A program made the position numbers and the translations under genes. From assembly GCA_017430675.1 (NCBI GenBank), contig JAFRMM010000019.1, forward strand, positions 1-13,078: 13,078 nucleotides of DNA. The letters run 5' to 3'. Origin of the DNA: Prevotella sp. Lineage in GTDB: Bacteria > Bacteroidota > Bacteroidia > Bacteroidales > Bacteroidaceae. The notes below the pieces were generated by a model. The model searched no databases. It saw only the letters and a program-made list of their open reading frames with translations, and had not been told where the DNA came from. Position 1 is the stretch's first letter, and each line of letters begins with the position of its first letter. Below, piece after piece: positions 1 to 6,225 of the stretch.

Positions 1-310
1 CAGTGATATGGATGCCGTGACGGCGATGACCCTCGACCGTGGTCGTAAGAACAACCAGTTGCTGATCCAGCCGCAGTACAGTCCGATGCCTGTGGGTGAG
101 CAGATCGCCATCCTCTATTGTGGTGTGCACGGTCTGATGCGTGAGGTGCCCATCGACAAGGTTCGTGAGTGCCAGACACAGTTCCTCGACAAACTCCGTT
201 CTGCCAACCCCGAAGTCATCGAGACGCTCGCCAGCGGCAAGATCGACGACGAGACGACAGGCAAGATCGAGGCCGTGATGGCCGATATCGCGGGAACCTA
301 TAAAGCCTGA
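1..310 (+). CDS. atpA: F1Fo ATP synthase subunit alpha, C-terminal end (partial)
   Basis: This is the last 102 codons of the alpha subunit, read from base 2; the start lies outside the window. Alpha forms the F1 catalytic hexamer with beta and helps make or use ATP on the cytoplasmic face of the inner membrane. What remains is the C-terminal helical domain. The recognisable family pattern is LDRGRKNNQLLIQPQYSPMP followed by VGEQIAILYCGVHG, which corresponds to the conserved RGxxLxxLLKQPQYxPxPVxxQ region. The nucleotide-binding core is not visible. The gene ends in TGA at 308-310 and atpG follows after 6 nt, the usual alpha-gamma order of ATP synthase operons. Identification is firm despite the truncation. 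Confidence 0.96.
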   Translation, partial: SDMDAVTAMTLDRGRKNNQLLIQPQYSPMPVGEQIAILYCGVHGLMREVPIDKVRECQTQFLDKLRSANPEVIETLASGKIDDETTGKIEAVMADIAGTYKA

Positions 311-316
311 TAGCCT

Positions 317-1288
317 ATGCCCAGCCTGAAAGACATCAAGGGCCGCATAGCCTCAGTCAACTCCACGCGAAAGATCACGTCGGCTATGAAGATGGTGGCC
401 TCCAGCAAACTCCATCACGCACAGGTGGCAATCCAGAATATGCTGCCTTACGAGGAGTTGTTGGAGCACATCCTCAAGTCGTTCCTCGCGGCAGAAGCCG
501 AGGCTCATACCATCTACGACCAGCCGCGTCCTGTCAAAAGGGCTGCCCTGGTGGTCTTCACCTCGAACTCCTCACTCTGTGGTGGCTTCAACGCCAATGT
601 CATTAAGATGATGACACAGGCCGTCGATAAATACGCCTCGGAGATCGGACGTGAGAATGTGGAGATCTATCCCATTGGCCGTAAGGTCTATGAGAAGGCC
701 AAGAAGATGGGTCTGAACGTGCAGGGAGAGTTCTCTGCCTTGGCGGATAAGCCCAACGTGAATCAGTGTATTGACATTGTGATGGAACTCGGAGAGAAGT
801 TCTACGAAGGCAAGATCGACAAGGTCGAACTCATCTATCACCACTTCAAGAGTGCCGGCTCTCAGATTCTCACCAGAAAAACCTTCCTGCCCATCGACAT
901 CGAGTCGGAGTTGCAGGCCGATCATGAGCGCGACCTGACGACCATCATCGCCACGAAGGAGTCGCAGGAGTATCTTAAGAAGCGTGGAGCGCGTGAGACC
1001 GAGAGGGAGCAGGAGGAAGTGAAGCCACTCAACGATAACTTCATCGTCGAGCCCGACATGAACACCGTGCTTATAGAACTCTTGCCGAAGATGGCCCATC
1101 TGATGTTCTATACGGCCCTGCTCGACAGTAACGCTTCAGAGCATGCAGCCCGTATGGTAGCCATGCAGACCGCTACGGATAATGCAGACGAACTGCTGCG
1201 GCAACTCAACCTGCAGTACAATAAGAGCCGTCAACAGGCGATTACCAACGAACTGTTGGACATCGTCGGCGGATCCGTCAACAATTGA
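317..1288 (+). CDS. atpG: F1Fo ATP synthase subunit gamma
   Basis: Gamma is the rotating central stalk of F1, coupling proton flow through Fo to the catalytic hexamer. The N-terminus (MPSLKDIKGRIASVNSTRKI, then TSAMKMVA) and the C-terminal helix (SEHAARMVAMQTATDNADEL, then LLDIVGG) are the two diagnostic coiled-coil ends of the family. At 323 aa it is longer than E. coli AtpG (about 287). The extra length sits in residues about 196-241, a charged stretch containing REQEEVK that lies between FLPIDI and FIVEPD; the corresponding E. coli segment is only about 13 residues. The start ATG at 317 gives the expected N-terminus; there is no clear Shine-Dalgarno, as is usual in this phylum. It is apparently the last gene of the ATP synthase operon, since a strong terminator follows 16 nt after the stop. 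Confidence 0.97.
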   Translation: MPSLKDIKGRIASVNSTRKITSAMKMVASSKLHHAQVAIQNMLPYEELLEHILKSFLAAEAEAHTIYDQPRPVKRAALVVFTSNSSLCGGFNANVIKMMTQAVDKYASEIGRENVEIYPIGRKVYEKAKKMGLNVQGEFSALADKPNVNQCIDIVMELGEKFYEGKIDKVELIYHHFKSAGSQILTRKTFLPIDIESELQADHERDLTTIIATKESQEYLKKRGARETEREQEEVKPLNDNFIVEPDMNTVLIELLPKMAHLMFYTALLDSNASEHAARMVAMQTATDNADELLRQLNLQYNKSRQQAITNELLDIVGGSVNN

Positions 1289-1304
1289 GTTGTTCACCTT
1301 ACGC

Positions 1305-1342
1305 AAAAGCACGGGACTTGCATCCGCAGGTCTCGTGCTTTT
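1305..1342 (+). terminator. Intrinsic terminator of the atp operon
   Basis: A 17-pair stem (1305-1321 with 1326-1342, two G-U wobbles) closes on the tetraloop ATCC. The 3' arm ends in CTTTT and is followed by GTTATTGT, giving a U-rich tail on the plus strand. It starts 16 nt after the atpG stop. The 5' arm begins with AAAA, so the minus strand would also carry a U-run, and the element may work in both directions. Confidence 0.88.
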
Positions 1343-1361
1343 GTTATTGTATAACCTATAT

Positions 1362-1427
1362 ACAAAAAAAGGCTCGCCGCTGCGAGCCAAACTTTGTTAA
1401 CCTTAAATCTAATACTATGAAAAACAC
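1362..1427 (-). ncRNA. Predicted small RNA, Bacteroidales-1-like
   Basis: Read on the minus strand, a phylum-type promoter (-33 CTTG, 20-nt spacer, -7 TATCTTTG) is followed by about 60 nt and then a GC-rich hairpin with a run of seven U. No coding potential is visible. The transcribed part includes TAGTATTAGATTTAAGGTTA and then ACAAAGTTTG ahead of the hairpin, a sequence I recall as recurrent between genes in Prevotella and Bacteroides genomes. The layout (Bacteroidetes-type promoter, short conserved body, terminator at the 3' end) fits the description of the Bacteroidales-1 RNA motif, a non-coding RNA of unknown function. The family assignment is from memory and unverified; that an independent short transcription unit exists here is better supported. 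Ends are predicted, not measured. Confidence 0.68.
1364..1388 (-). terminator. Intrinsic terminator of the minus-strand small RNA
   Basis: A perfect 7-bp stem (GGCTCGC at 1371-1377 with GCGAGCC at 1382-1388) closes on a 4-nt loop. On the minus strand it is followed directly by seven U (complement of the A-run 1364-1370). On the plus strand the downstream side is AAACTTTG, so it should act only on the minus strand. It faces the atp terminator with 21 nt between them. Confidence 0.82.
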
Positions 1428-1431
1428 ATTG

Positions 1432-1463
1432 CAAAGATAAGGTCTTTTTATGAAACTTGCAAG
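1432..1463 (-). promoter_or_regulatory. Bacteroidetes-type promoter for the minus-strand small RNA
   Basis: On the minus strand, TATCTTTG (complement of 1432-1439) matches the -7 consensus TAnnTTTG exactly. CTTG (complement of 1460-1463) lies 20 nt upstream at the normal spacing for the TTTG/TTG -33 element. Transcription should start near 1426. Confidence 0.75.
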
Positions 1464-1737
1464 AAAAACAAGTTTTATTTTTCCATTTACCCCTAAAAAT
1501 GGTGATTATTTAATACTTTTTTACAATTTATGCCCACAAATTAACGTTATTGGGGTGAATAAGTGTCATGGTTTCACGTCGAGTTCACCTGCACTCAGAA
1601 CGAGGGGTATTAAATGAAATTTTCTCAATGCTTTAGGAAAATTACTCAATGAGTATTTTTCAATAGTCATTGAGTAATTTCCGAAAGTCACTACCTCCTT
1701 GACCCCCGTGCCTTACAATATACTCACCGTTTCTTTG
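1464..1737. other. Non-coding AT-rich stretch between the small RNA promoter and the galE promoter
   Basis: No plausible gene is present: there is no open frame with family resemblance on either strand. The stretch is AT-rich apart from a more balanced part around 1553-1615. It holds short TTCAC/GTGAA words (GGTGAA at 1554-1559, TTCAC at 1573-1577, TTCACC at 1584-1589) that are too weak to interpret, and the strong inverted repeat at 1636-1682 listed separately. It could be regulatory sequence for galE or decayed sequence. Confidence 0.6.
1636..1682. repeat. Long inverted repeat with TTACTCAATGA arms
   Basis: Arms AAATTACTCAATGA (1639-1652) and TCATTGAGTAATTT (1667-1680) are perfect 14-bp reverse complements with a 14-nt spacer. 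Adding GG/CC and one bulged A extends the stem to about 1636-1682. The left arm plus two bases also contains ACTCAATGAGT, a small palindrome of its own, and a third CTCAATG lies at 1624-1630. There is no U-tract after it and it lies about 80 nt upstream of the galE -33 element, so an operator or a remnant repeat is more likely than a terminator. Role unknown. Confidence 0.7.
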
Positions 1738-1768
1738 CAAACTTTATAAAAAAAACTCTGAAAGTTTG
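1738..1768. repeat. 8-bp inverted repeat overlapping the galE -33 element
   Basis: CAAACTTT (1738-1745) and AAAGTTTG (1761-1768) are perfect reverse complements separated by 15 nt. The right arm includes the TTTG taken as the galE -33 element, so a protein bound here would cover the promoter. An AT-rich 8-mer pair can arise by chance; the operator role is a guess. Confidence 0.4.
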
Positions 1769-1797
1769 ATTGTTTACAAAAAAAATTCGTAATTTTG
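1765..1797 (+). promoter_or_regulatory. galE promoter, Bacteroidetes type
   Basis: TTTG at 1765-1768 (-33), a 21-nt spacer and TAATTTTG at 1790-1797 (-7, exact match to TAnnTTTG). Predicted start near 1803 gives a leader of about 30 nt before the galE ATG. Confidence 0.8.
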
Positions 1798-1831
1798 CAA
1801 CACAGAAAGGAATTCTAAAACAAACTAAGTC

Positions 1832-2872
1832 ATGAAACAGACAATATTGGTAACAGGTGGTACGGGTTTTATCGGCAGCCACACGACCGTGGAACTGCAG
1901 GAAGCCGGCTATGAGGTGGTTATCATCGACAACCTCTCGAACTCTAATATCAATGTGCTCGACGGCATTGAGAAGATCACGGGTGTCCGCCCTGCTTTCG
2001 AGCAGGTGGATTGCTGCGACTTCGAGGCTCTGGAGGGCGTGTTCAAGAAGTACCCGAAGATCGAGGGCATCATCCATTTTGCCGCTTCGAAGGCCGTGGG
2101 CGAGAGCGTGGAGAAACCGTTGCTCTACTACCGCAACAACCTGTTGAGTCTGATCAACCTGTTGGAACTGATGCCGAAGTACGACGTGAAGGGTATCATC
2201 TTCTCCTCGAGTTGTACCGTGTATGGCCAGCCCTCGCAGGAGAACCTGCCCGTGACGGAGAATGCGCCCGTGCAGAAGGCCATGTCGCCCTATGGCAACA
2301 CGAAGCAGATCAACGAGGAGATCATCCAGGACTATATTCACTCCGGCGCCCCCATCAAGAGCGTCATCCTGAGATACTTCAACCCGATTGGTGCCCATCC
2401 TTCGGCATTCATCGGTGAGTTGCCTAATGGCGTGCCCATGAACCTGATTCCGTTTGTGACACAGACAGCCATTGGCATCCGCCAGCAGTTGAAGATCTTC
2501 GGCAACGACTATAACACGCCCGACAAGACTTGTATCCGCGATTATATCTATGTGGTGGATCTGGCCAAGGCCCATGTGAAGGCCATGGAGCGCGTGCTTG
2601 ACCAGCCTGAGACGGATGCCGTGGAGGTGTTCAACATCGGCACGGGCAAGGGACTCTCCACGTTAGAGGTGGTTGAGGGCTTCGAGAAGGCCACGGGCGT
2701 GAAGGTGAACTGGGCCTATGCGCCGCGCCGCGAGGGTGATATTGAGCAGGTGTGGGGAAATGTCGATAAGGCCAACAATGTGTTGGGCTGGAAGGCCGAG
2801 ACACCTACGGAGGAAGTGCTGAAGAGTGCCTGGAAGTGGCAAAAGAAGTTGCGCGAGGACGGCATTCAGTAG
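1832..2872 (+). CDS. galE: UDP-glucose 4-epimerase
   Basis: Interconverts UDP-glucose and UDP-galactose with bound NAD, linking galactose use (Leloir pathway) to sugar nucleotide supply for surface polysaccharides; cytoplasmic. The 346-aa protein is an extended short-chain dehydrogenase: Rossmann motif GGTGFIG at residues 9-15, acidic D33 at the end of the second strand for the cofactor ribose, catalytic S127 in FSSSCTVYG, and the Y154-x3-K158 pair in SPYGNTK. RYFNPIGAHPS is the usual GalE substrate-binding stretch. Length is typical (E. coli 338). The start ATG gives a short N-terminus before the Rossmann motif. It stands alone, with its own promoter and hairpins downstream, and no gal or glycan genes lie beside it. 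A broader epimerase specificity (for example the N-acetylated substrates) cannot be excluded from sequence. Confidence 0.95.
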   Translation: MKQTILVTGGTGFIGSHTTVELQEAGYEVVIIDNLSNSNINVLDGIEKITGVRPAFEQVDCCDFEALEGVFKKYPKIEGIIHFAASKAVGESVEKPLLYYRNNLLSLINLLELMPKYDVKGIIFSSSCTVYGQPSQENLPVTENAPVQKAMSPYGNTKQINEEIIQDYIHSGAPIKSVILRYFNPIGAHPSAFIGELPNGVPMNLIPFVTQTAIGIRQQLKIFGNDYNTPDKTCIRDYIYVVDLAKAHVKAMERVLDQPETDAVEVFNIGTGKGLSTLEVVEGFEKATGVKVNWAYAPRREGDIEQVWGNVDKANNVLGWKAETPTEEVLKSAWKWQKKLREDGIQ

Positions 2873-2882
2873 AGAAAAGATA

Positions 2883-2922
2883 GCGGTTCGTTCTATGAAT
2901 CGCATTTTGTGTTTGTGTTGTT
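2883..2922 (+). terminator. galE terminator, possibly bidirectional
   Basis: Stem GCGGTTC (2883-2889) with GAATCGC (2897-2903), 7 pairs including one G-U, 7-nt loop, followed on the plus strand by ATTTTGTGTTTGTGTTGTT. On the minus strand the same hairpin is followed by TATCTTTTCTC, so it may also end the convergent ispE operon. It begins 11 nt after the galE stop. Confidence 0.65.
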
Positions 2923-2959
2923 ATGGGCTCTCGATGCGAATCGCGGGCCCATTTATATG
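2923..2959 (+). terminator. Second hairpin between galE and ispE
   Basis: Stem ATGGGC (2923-2928) with GCCCAT (2947-2952) continues inward through one U-G pair, one C-G pair, one mismatch and CGAT/ATCG, closing on GCGA: about 12 pairs. The plus-strand tail TTATATG is only moderately U-rich, so it is a backup terminator or a transcript-end stabiliser. On the minus strand the tail is A-rich, arguing against termination in that direction. Confidence 0.5.
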
Positions 2960-2987
2960 TACAAAATACACAATAGAAAAGTGATGC

Positions 2988-3821
2988 TCAGAGGCGTAGG
3001 AGGGTCTTGAAGGTACCTTCTTCGCAGAAATCATCGAGACTGACGGGCTGGCGGAATAGGCCGAAGAGACTGCTGCCGCTGCCTGACATGGCGGCATAGA
3101 CGGCGCCCTGGTCGTAGAGACGGTCCCTGATGGCTCCGATCTCTGGATGGATGGCAAACACGCTCTTCTCGAAATCGTTGGTCAGCAACCCGCGCCAGGT
3201 CTCCACAGGCTGCATCACCACGTCGAGACAGTTTTTGGCGGGATGACAGGGCGTAATCAGCGAGAAAGCCTCCTTGGTGGAGACGGGGATGGCAGGGCGC
3301 ACTACAGCCAGATACCAGCCCTTCAGGTCGAGAGAGACAGGCTGGAGTTTCTCACCGATGCCCTCAGCGTAGCAGGGCTTGTTCAGCACGAAGAAAGCAC
3401 AGTCGGCTCCCAGACGGGCCGCATAGTCAATCATCTGCTCTTCGGAAAGTCCGAGCCGGAACTGGCAGTTGAGTTGGGTGATCATAAACCCACAGTCGCT
3501 GGAGCCTCCACCCATACCTGCCTGTGTGGGGATGCCTTTATATAAATGTACGTGTACGCGCGATAGAGTGGGGAAGTCTTGTTTCAATAGGTTATAGGCC
3601 CTGACAACGAGGTTCTTTTGCTCGTCGTCGTCGATGTGGAGATTGGTTACTTTCAGATCACAGTCATCGTCAGAGGGAAATGCCGGATCCATCGGGAATA
3701 CCTCCAGGGCATCGGTGATGGGGACAGGATAGAAGACAGTCTCCAGATTGTGGTAGCCGTCGGGACGCTTCTCTACGACATTGAGTCCGAGATTGATCTT
3801 CGCATTGGGGAAAGTTATCAT
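2988..3821 (-). CDS. ispE: 4-diphosphocytidyl-2-C-methyl-D-erythritol kinase
   Basis: Phosphorylates CDP-methylerythritol with ATP, the fourth step of the methylerythritol phosphate route to isoprenoids, which feed undecaprenyl carriers and quinones. The 277-aa protein shows the three GHMP kinase motifs in order: N-terminal FPNAKINLGL with the likely substrate-contacting K8, the ATP-binding glycine loop QAGMGGGSSD at residues 100-109 with catalytic D109, and the C-terminal SGSGSSLFGLF. The substrate motif RPDGYHNLETV is also present. Its ATG (3821-3819) overlaps the TGA of the helicase as ATGA, which fixes the start and implies translational coupling. It is the last gene of the minus operon. 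Length is normal for IspE. Confidence 0.95.
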   Translation of the reverse strand: MITFPNAKINLGLNVVEKRPDGYHNLETVFYPVPITDALEVFPMDPAFPSDDDCDLKVTNLHIDDDEQKNLVVRAYNLLKQDFPTLSRVHVHLYKGIPTQAGMGGGSSDCGFMITQLNCQFRLGLSEEQMIDYAARLGADCAFFVLNKPCYAEGIGEKLQPVSLDLKGWYLAVVRPAIPVSTKEAFSLITPCHPAKNCLDVVMQPVETWRGLLTNDFEKSVFAIHPEIGAIRDRLYDQGAVYAAMSGSGSSLFGLFRQPVSLDDFCEEGTFKTLLRL

Positions 3822-5092
3822 GGGCGTTGGGATTTATTATGGTTCTTGCCTTGGGGCTTGTTCTTCTGGCTGTGCTTGCCATTGCCTTTGCTGTGCCAAC
3901 GGCCGTGGCGACGGGTGTTGGAGCGCTTCTTCTCGCGCTTCGTGTAAGTCGGTCCCTCGCCAATACCTTCTGGCAACGGTGTCTTCTCTACTTCCTTGCC
4001 GAGAAAATGCTCTATCGATTGGAAACGGTAGATATCGGCCTCACTGATGAAGGTGATGGCCTCGCCGTCGCGATCGGCACGGGCGGTACGACCTATGCGG
4101 TGGACATAGTCCTCGGCATCGTGGGGCACGTCGTAGTTGATGACGGTACGGATATCGTCGATGTCGATGCCACGTGCCACGATATCGGTGGCCACGAGCA
4201 CATCCGTCTGGCCCGACTTGAAACGGTACATCACCTCGTCGCGCTCCTGCTGTGAGAGGTCGGAGTGCATCTGGTCACAGTTGATGTGCATCTGCTTCAG
4301 ACTGCGGGTAATATCCTTCACCTTGTCTTTCTTGCCTGAGAAGATAATCACCCGTTTCAGGTCGCCCGCCTTGAAGATATGGTTGATGATCTTCAGTTTC
4401 TGCGGATCGTAGCAGACGTAGGCACTCTGGCGGATCTTCTCTGCGGGGCGGGAGACGGCAATCTTGATCTCCACAGGATCATGGAGCAGGGTGACGGCCA
4501 GTTCGCGGATCTTAGGCGGCATCGTGGCAGAGAACATCACACGCTGGCAATCCTTCGGAAGTTCATTGACGATCTTCATGATATCGTCGATGAAGCCCAT
4601 GTCGAGCATGCGGTCAGCCTCGTCGAGCACGAAGAAGGAACAGCGGGAGAGGTCTAGATTGCCCACTTTCAGGTGACTGAGCAGACGGCCTGGCGTGGCG
4701 ATGAGCACATCAGCACCGAGACGCATGCCGCGCAGTTCCTGATCGTAACGTCCGCCGTCATTGCCGCCATAGACGGCCACGCTACTGACATCATCGAGAT
4801 AGTAGCCGAAGCCCTGCATGGCCTGATCGATCTGCTGGGCGAGTTCGCGGGTCGGCGACATGATGATGCAGTTGATAGCATCCTTGGGATAGTCGTTGTC
4901 GTCGAGCAGTGAGAGGATGGGCAGCAGATAGGCGGCAGTCTTGCCCGTGCCCGTCTGTGCCACACCCAGCACGTCATAGCCGTCGAGGATCTCTGGGATG
5001 CAGCGTTCCTGGATAGGGGTCATCTCCTCGAAGTGCATGTCGTACAGTGCATCGAGGATGTTATCATTCAGATATGTCTCTTCAAATTTCAT
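3818..5092 (-). CDS. DEAD-box ATP-dependent RNA helicase (RhlE/DeaD type)
   Basis: Unwinds or remodels RNA using ATP; bacterial relatives act in ribosome assembly, RNA decay and cold adaptation. The 424-aa protein has all core motifs: Q-motif with Q28, motif I AQTGTGKT (45-52), PTRELAQQ, TPGRL, DEAD at 157-160, SAT, ATDIVARGIDID and HRIGRTAR at 331-338. The last roughly 40 residues are Lys/Arg/His/Asn/Gln-rich and low in complexity, a typical unstructured RNA-binding tail. Which named helicase it equals (RhlE, SrmB, CsdA) cannot be settled by eye; the short core plus basic tail most resembles RhlE. It lies 17 nt after the lptF-like gene and overlaps ispE by ATGA, so it is an inner gene of the operon. 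Confidence 0.93.
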   Translation of the reverse strand: MKFEETYLNDNILDALYDMHFEEMTPIQERCIPEILDGYDVLGVAQTGTGKTAAYLLPILSLLDDNDYPKDAINCIIMSPTRELAQQIDQAMQGFGYYLDDVSSVAVYGGNDGGRYDQELRGMRLGADVLIATPGRLLSHLKVGNLDLSRCSFFVLDEADRMLDMGFIDDIMKIVNELPKDCQRVMFSATMPPKIRELAVTLLHDPVEIKIAVSRPAEKIRQSAYVCYDPQKLKIINHIFKAGDLKRVIIFSGKKDKVKDITRSLKQMHINCDQMHSDLSQQERDEVMYRFKSGQTDVLVATDIVARGIDIDDIRTVINYDVPHDAEDYVHRIGRTARADRDGEAITFISEADIYRFQSIEHFLGKEVEKTPLPEGIGEGPTYTKREKKRSNTRRHGRWHSKGNGKHSQKNKPQGKNHNKSQRP

Positions 5093-5109
5093 TTTTTATT
5101 TTTTCACCT

Positions 5110-6225
5110 TTAATTCGGTGCTTGTCGATAACAGAAATAGGCGATGAAGGCATACAGGATGTTGGGAATCCACGCAGCGAGCATCGGCGGTGTGTCAGCA
5201 TTGATGGCGAAGGTGGAACTGACCGTCTGCAGAAGGATATAGGAGAAGGAGAGTGCCAGTCCTATTCCCAGGTAGAGTCCCATGCCGCCCTTCCGCTTGC
5301 GACTGGAGAGGCTGGCACCGATGATGGTCAGGATAAACGACGCAAAACTGGTGGCTATGCGCTTGTGGTATTCCACTTCATACTGTACCACATTGCCAGA
5401 GCCTCGTTCTGTCTGTTTGCTGATATACTGCCGCAGTTCCGAGGAGGTGAGAGTCTCCTGCTGTCCCTTGGAGAACACCAGATCCATCGGTTCCATCTGT
5501 ATCAGGGTGTCGATGACAGAACCAGAGGTGATCTCCTCGCGCAGACCTTTCAACTTACGGATCTTGTAGTTCTGCGCCTTCCAATGGAAGCGAGTGTCAC
5601 TGATGGAGTCATAGCGGATGGTGGATGCCGTCATGTGACTGACGAGTTTCTTGTTCTCGAACTTGTCGAGCGAGAAACCGTAGCCCGTCTTTGTCCTGTT
5701 GTCATAGTTCTGGATATATGCTATGGTGCCTGGGCCTACCATCAACTGGACATTGCTGGCCGACAGGGTGCGCTTGCTGTTCTTGTACTTCGCCTCGAAA
5801 TCCTGTCGCACCACCGTACCGTGAGGAATGATACTGGATCCAAGGTAGAAGTTCAGGAGGGCTATCAGTGCGGCGGAGATCAGATATGGCCGCAGGATCT
5901 GCTTAAAACTGACGCCGGCTGCCAGCATGGCGATGATCTCGCTGTTGCCTGCCAACTTGGACGTGAAGAAGATGACGGCGATAAAGACGAACAGCGGTGA
6001 GAACAGATTGGCGAAGTAGGGCACGAAGTTGGCGTAGTAGTCAAAGACAATGGCCTTCAGCGGTGCACCGTAGGTAGCGAACTTGGAGAGGTTCTCGTTC
6101 ACGTCAAAGACGATGGCAATGGAGATAATCAGGACGATGGAATAGATGTACGTGCCGATGAACTTGACCATAATGTATCGGTCAAGCCGTGATAAATAGC
6201 GGTAAAGATTGAATTTTCTTTTCAT
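5110..6225 (-). CDS. LptF/LptG-family lipopolysaccharide export permease
   Basis: Inner-membrane subunit of the LptB2FG transporter, which extracts lipopolysaccharide and passes it to the periplasmic bridge. The protein has the YjgP/YjgQ layout: three N-terminal membrane segments (about residues 22-40, 66-86, 110-128), a soluble periplasmic beta domain (about 130-285), and three C-terminal segments (about 291-307, 316-338, 347-366). The cytoplasmic NSEIIAMLAAGVS between segments 2 and 3 is the conserved family loop. I place the start at 6225, giving 371 aa, because that ATG overlaps the tgt stop as ATGA and is followed by the normal basic N-terminus; an ATG at 6264 would add 13 residues and overlap tgt by 43 nt. 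Whether it is LptF or LptG is not decidable here; the partner is not in the window. Confidence 0.9.
   Translation of the reverse strand: MKRKFNLYRYLSRLDRYIMVKFIGTYIYSIVLIISIAIVFDVNENLSKFATYGAPLKAIVFDYYANFVPYFANLFSPLFVFIAVIFFTSKLAGNSEIIAMLAAGVSFKQILRPYLISAALIALLNFYLGSSIIPHGTVVRQDFEAKYKNSKRTLSASNVQLMVGPGTIAYIQNYDNRTKTGYGFSLDKFENKKLVSHMTASTIRYDSISDTRFHWKAQNYKIRKLKGLREEITSGSVIDTLIQMEPMDLVFSKGQQETLTSSELRQYISKQTERGSGNVVQYEVEYHKRIATSFASFILTIIGASLSSRKRKGGMGLYLGIGLALSFSYILLQTVSSTFAINADTPPMLAAWIPNILYAFIAYFCYRQAPN

Noticed and set aside
1417..1440. Seven-codon plus-strand reading frame (MKNTLQR) in the atpG-galE gap, a candidate leader peptide
   Set aside because: It is the antisense of the predicted small RNA's 5' part and -7 box. 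No plus-strand promoter or downstream attenuator fits, and its conservation is better explained by the minus-strand RNA.
1554..1589. GGTGAA/TTCACC words as an operator
   Set aside because: The arms are only 6 bp, the spacing is loose with a competing TTCAC copy, and nothing links them to a promoter.
1730..1737. TTTCTTTG as a second galE promoter -7 box
   Set aside because: It has T instead of the conserved A of TAnnTTTG and no TTG at the right distance; the 1790-1797 box matches exactly with a proper -33.
5047..6000. Long plus-strand open frame (317 aa) antisense to the LptF/G-like gene
   Set aside because: It mirrors the codon pattern of the minus-strand gene, resembles no family I know, and overlaps a clear gene over most of its length.
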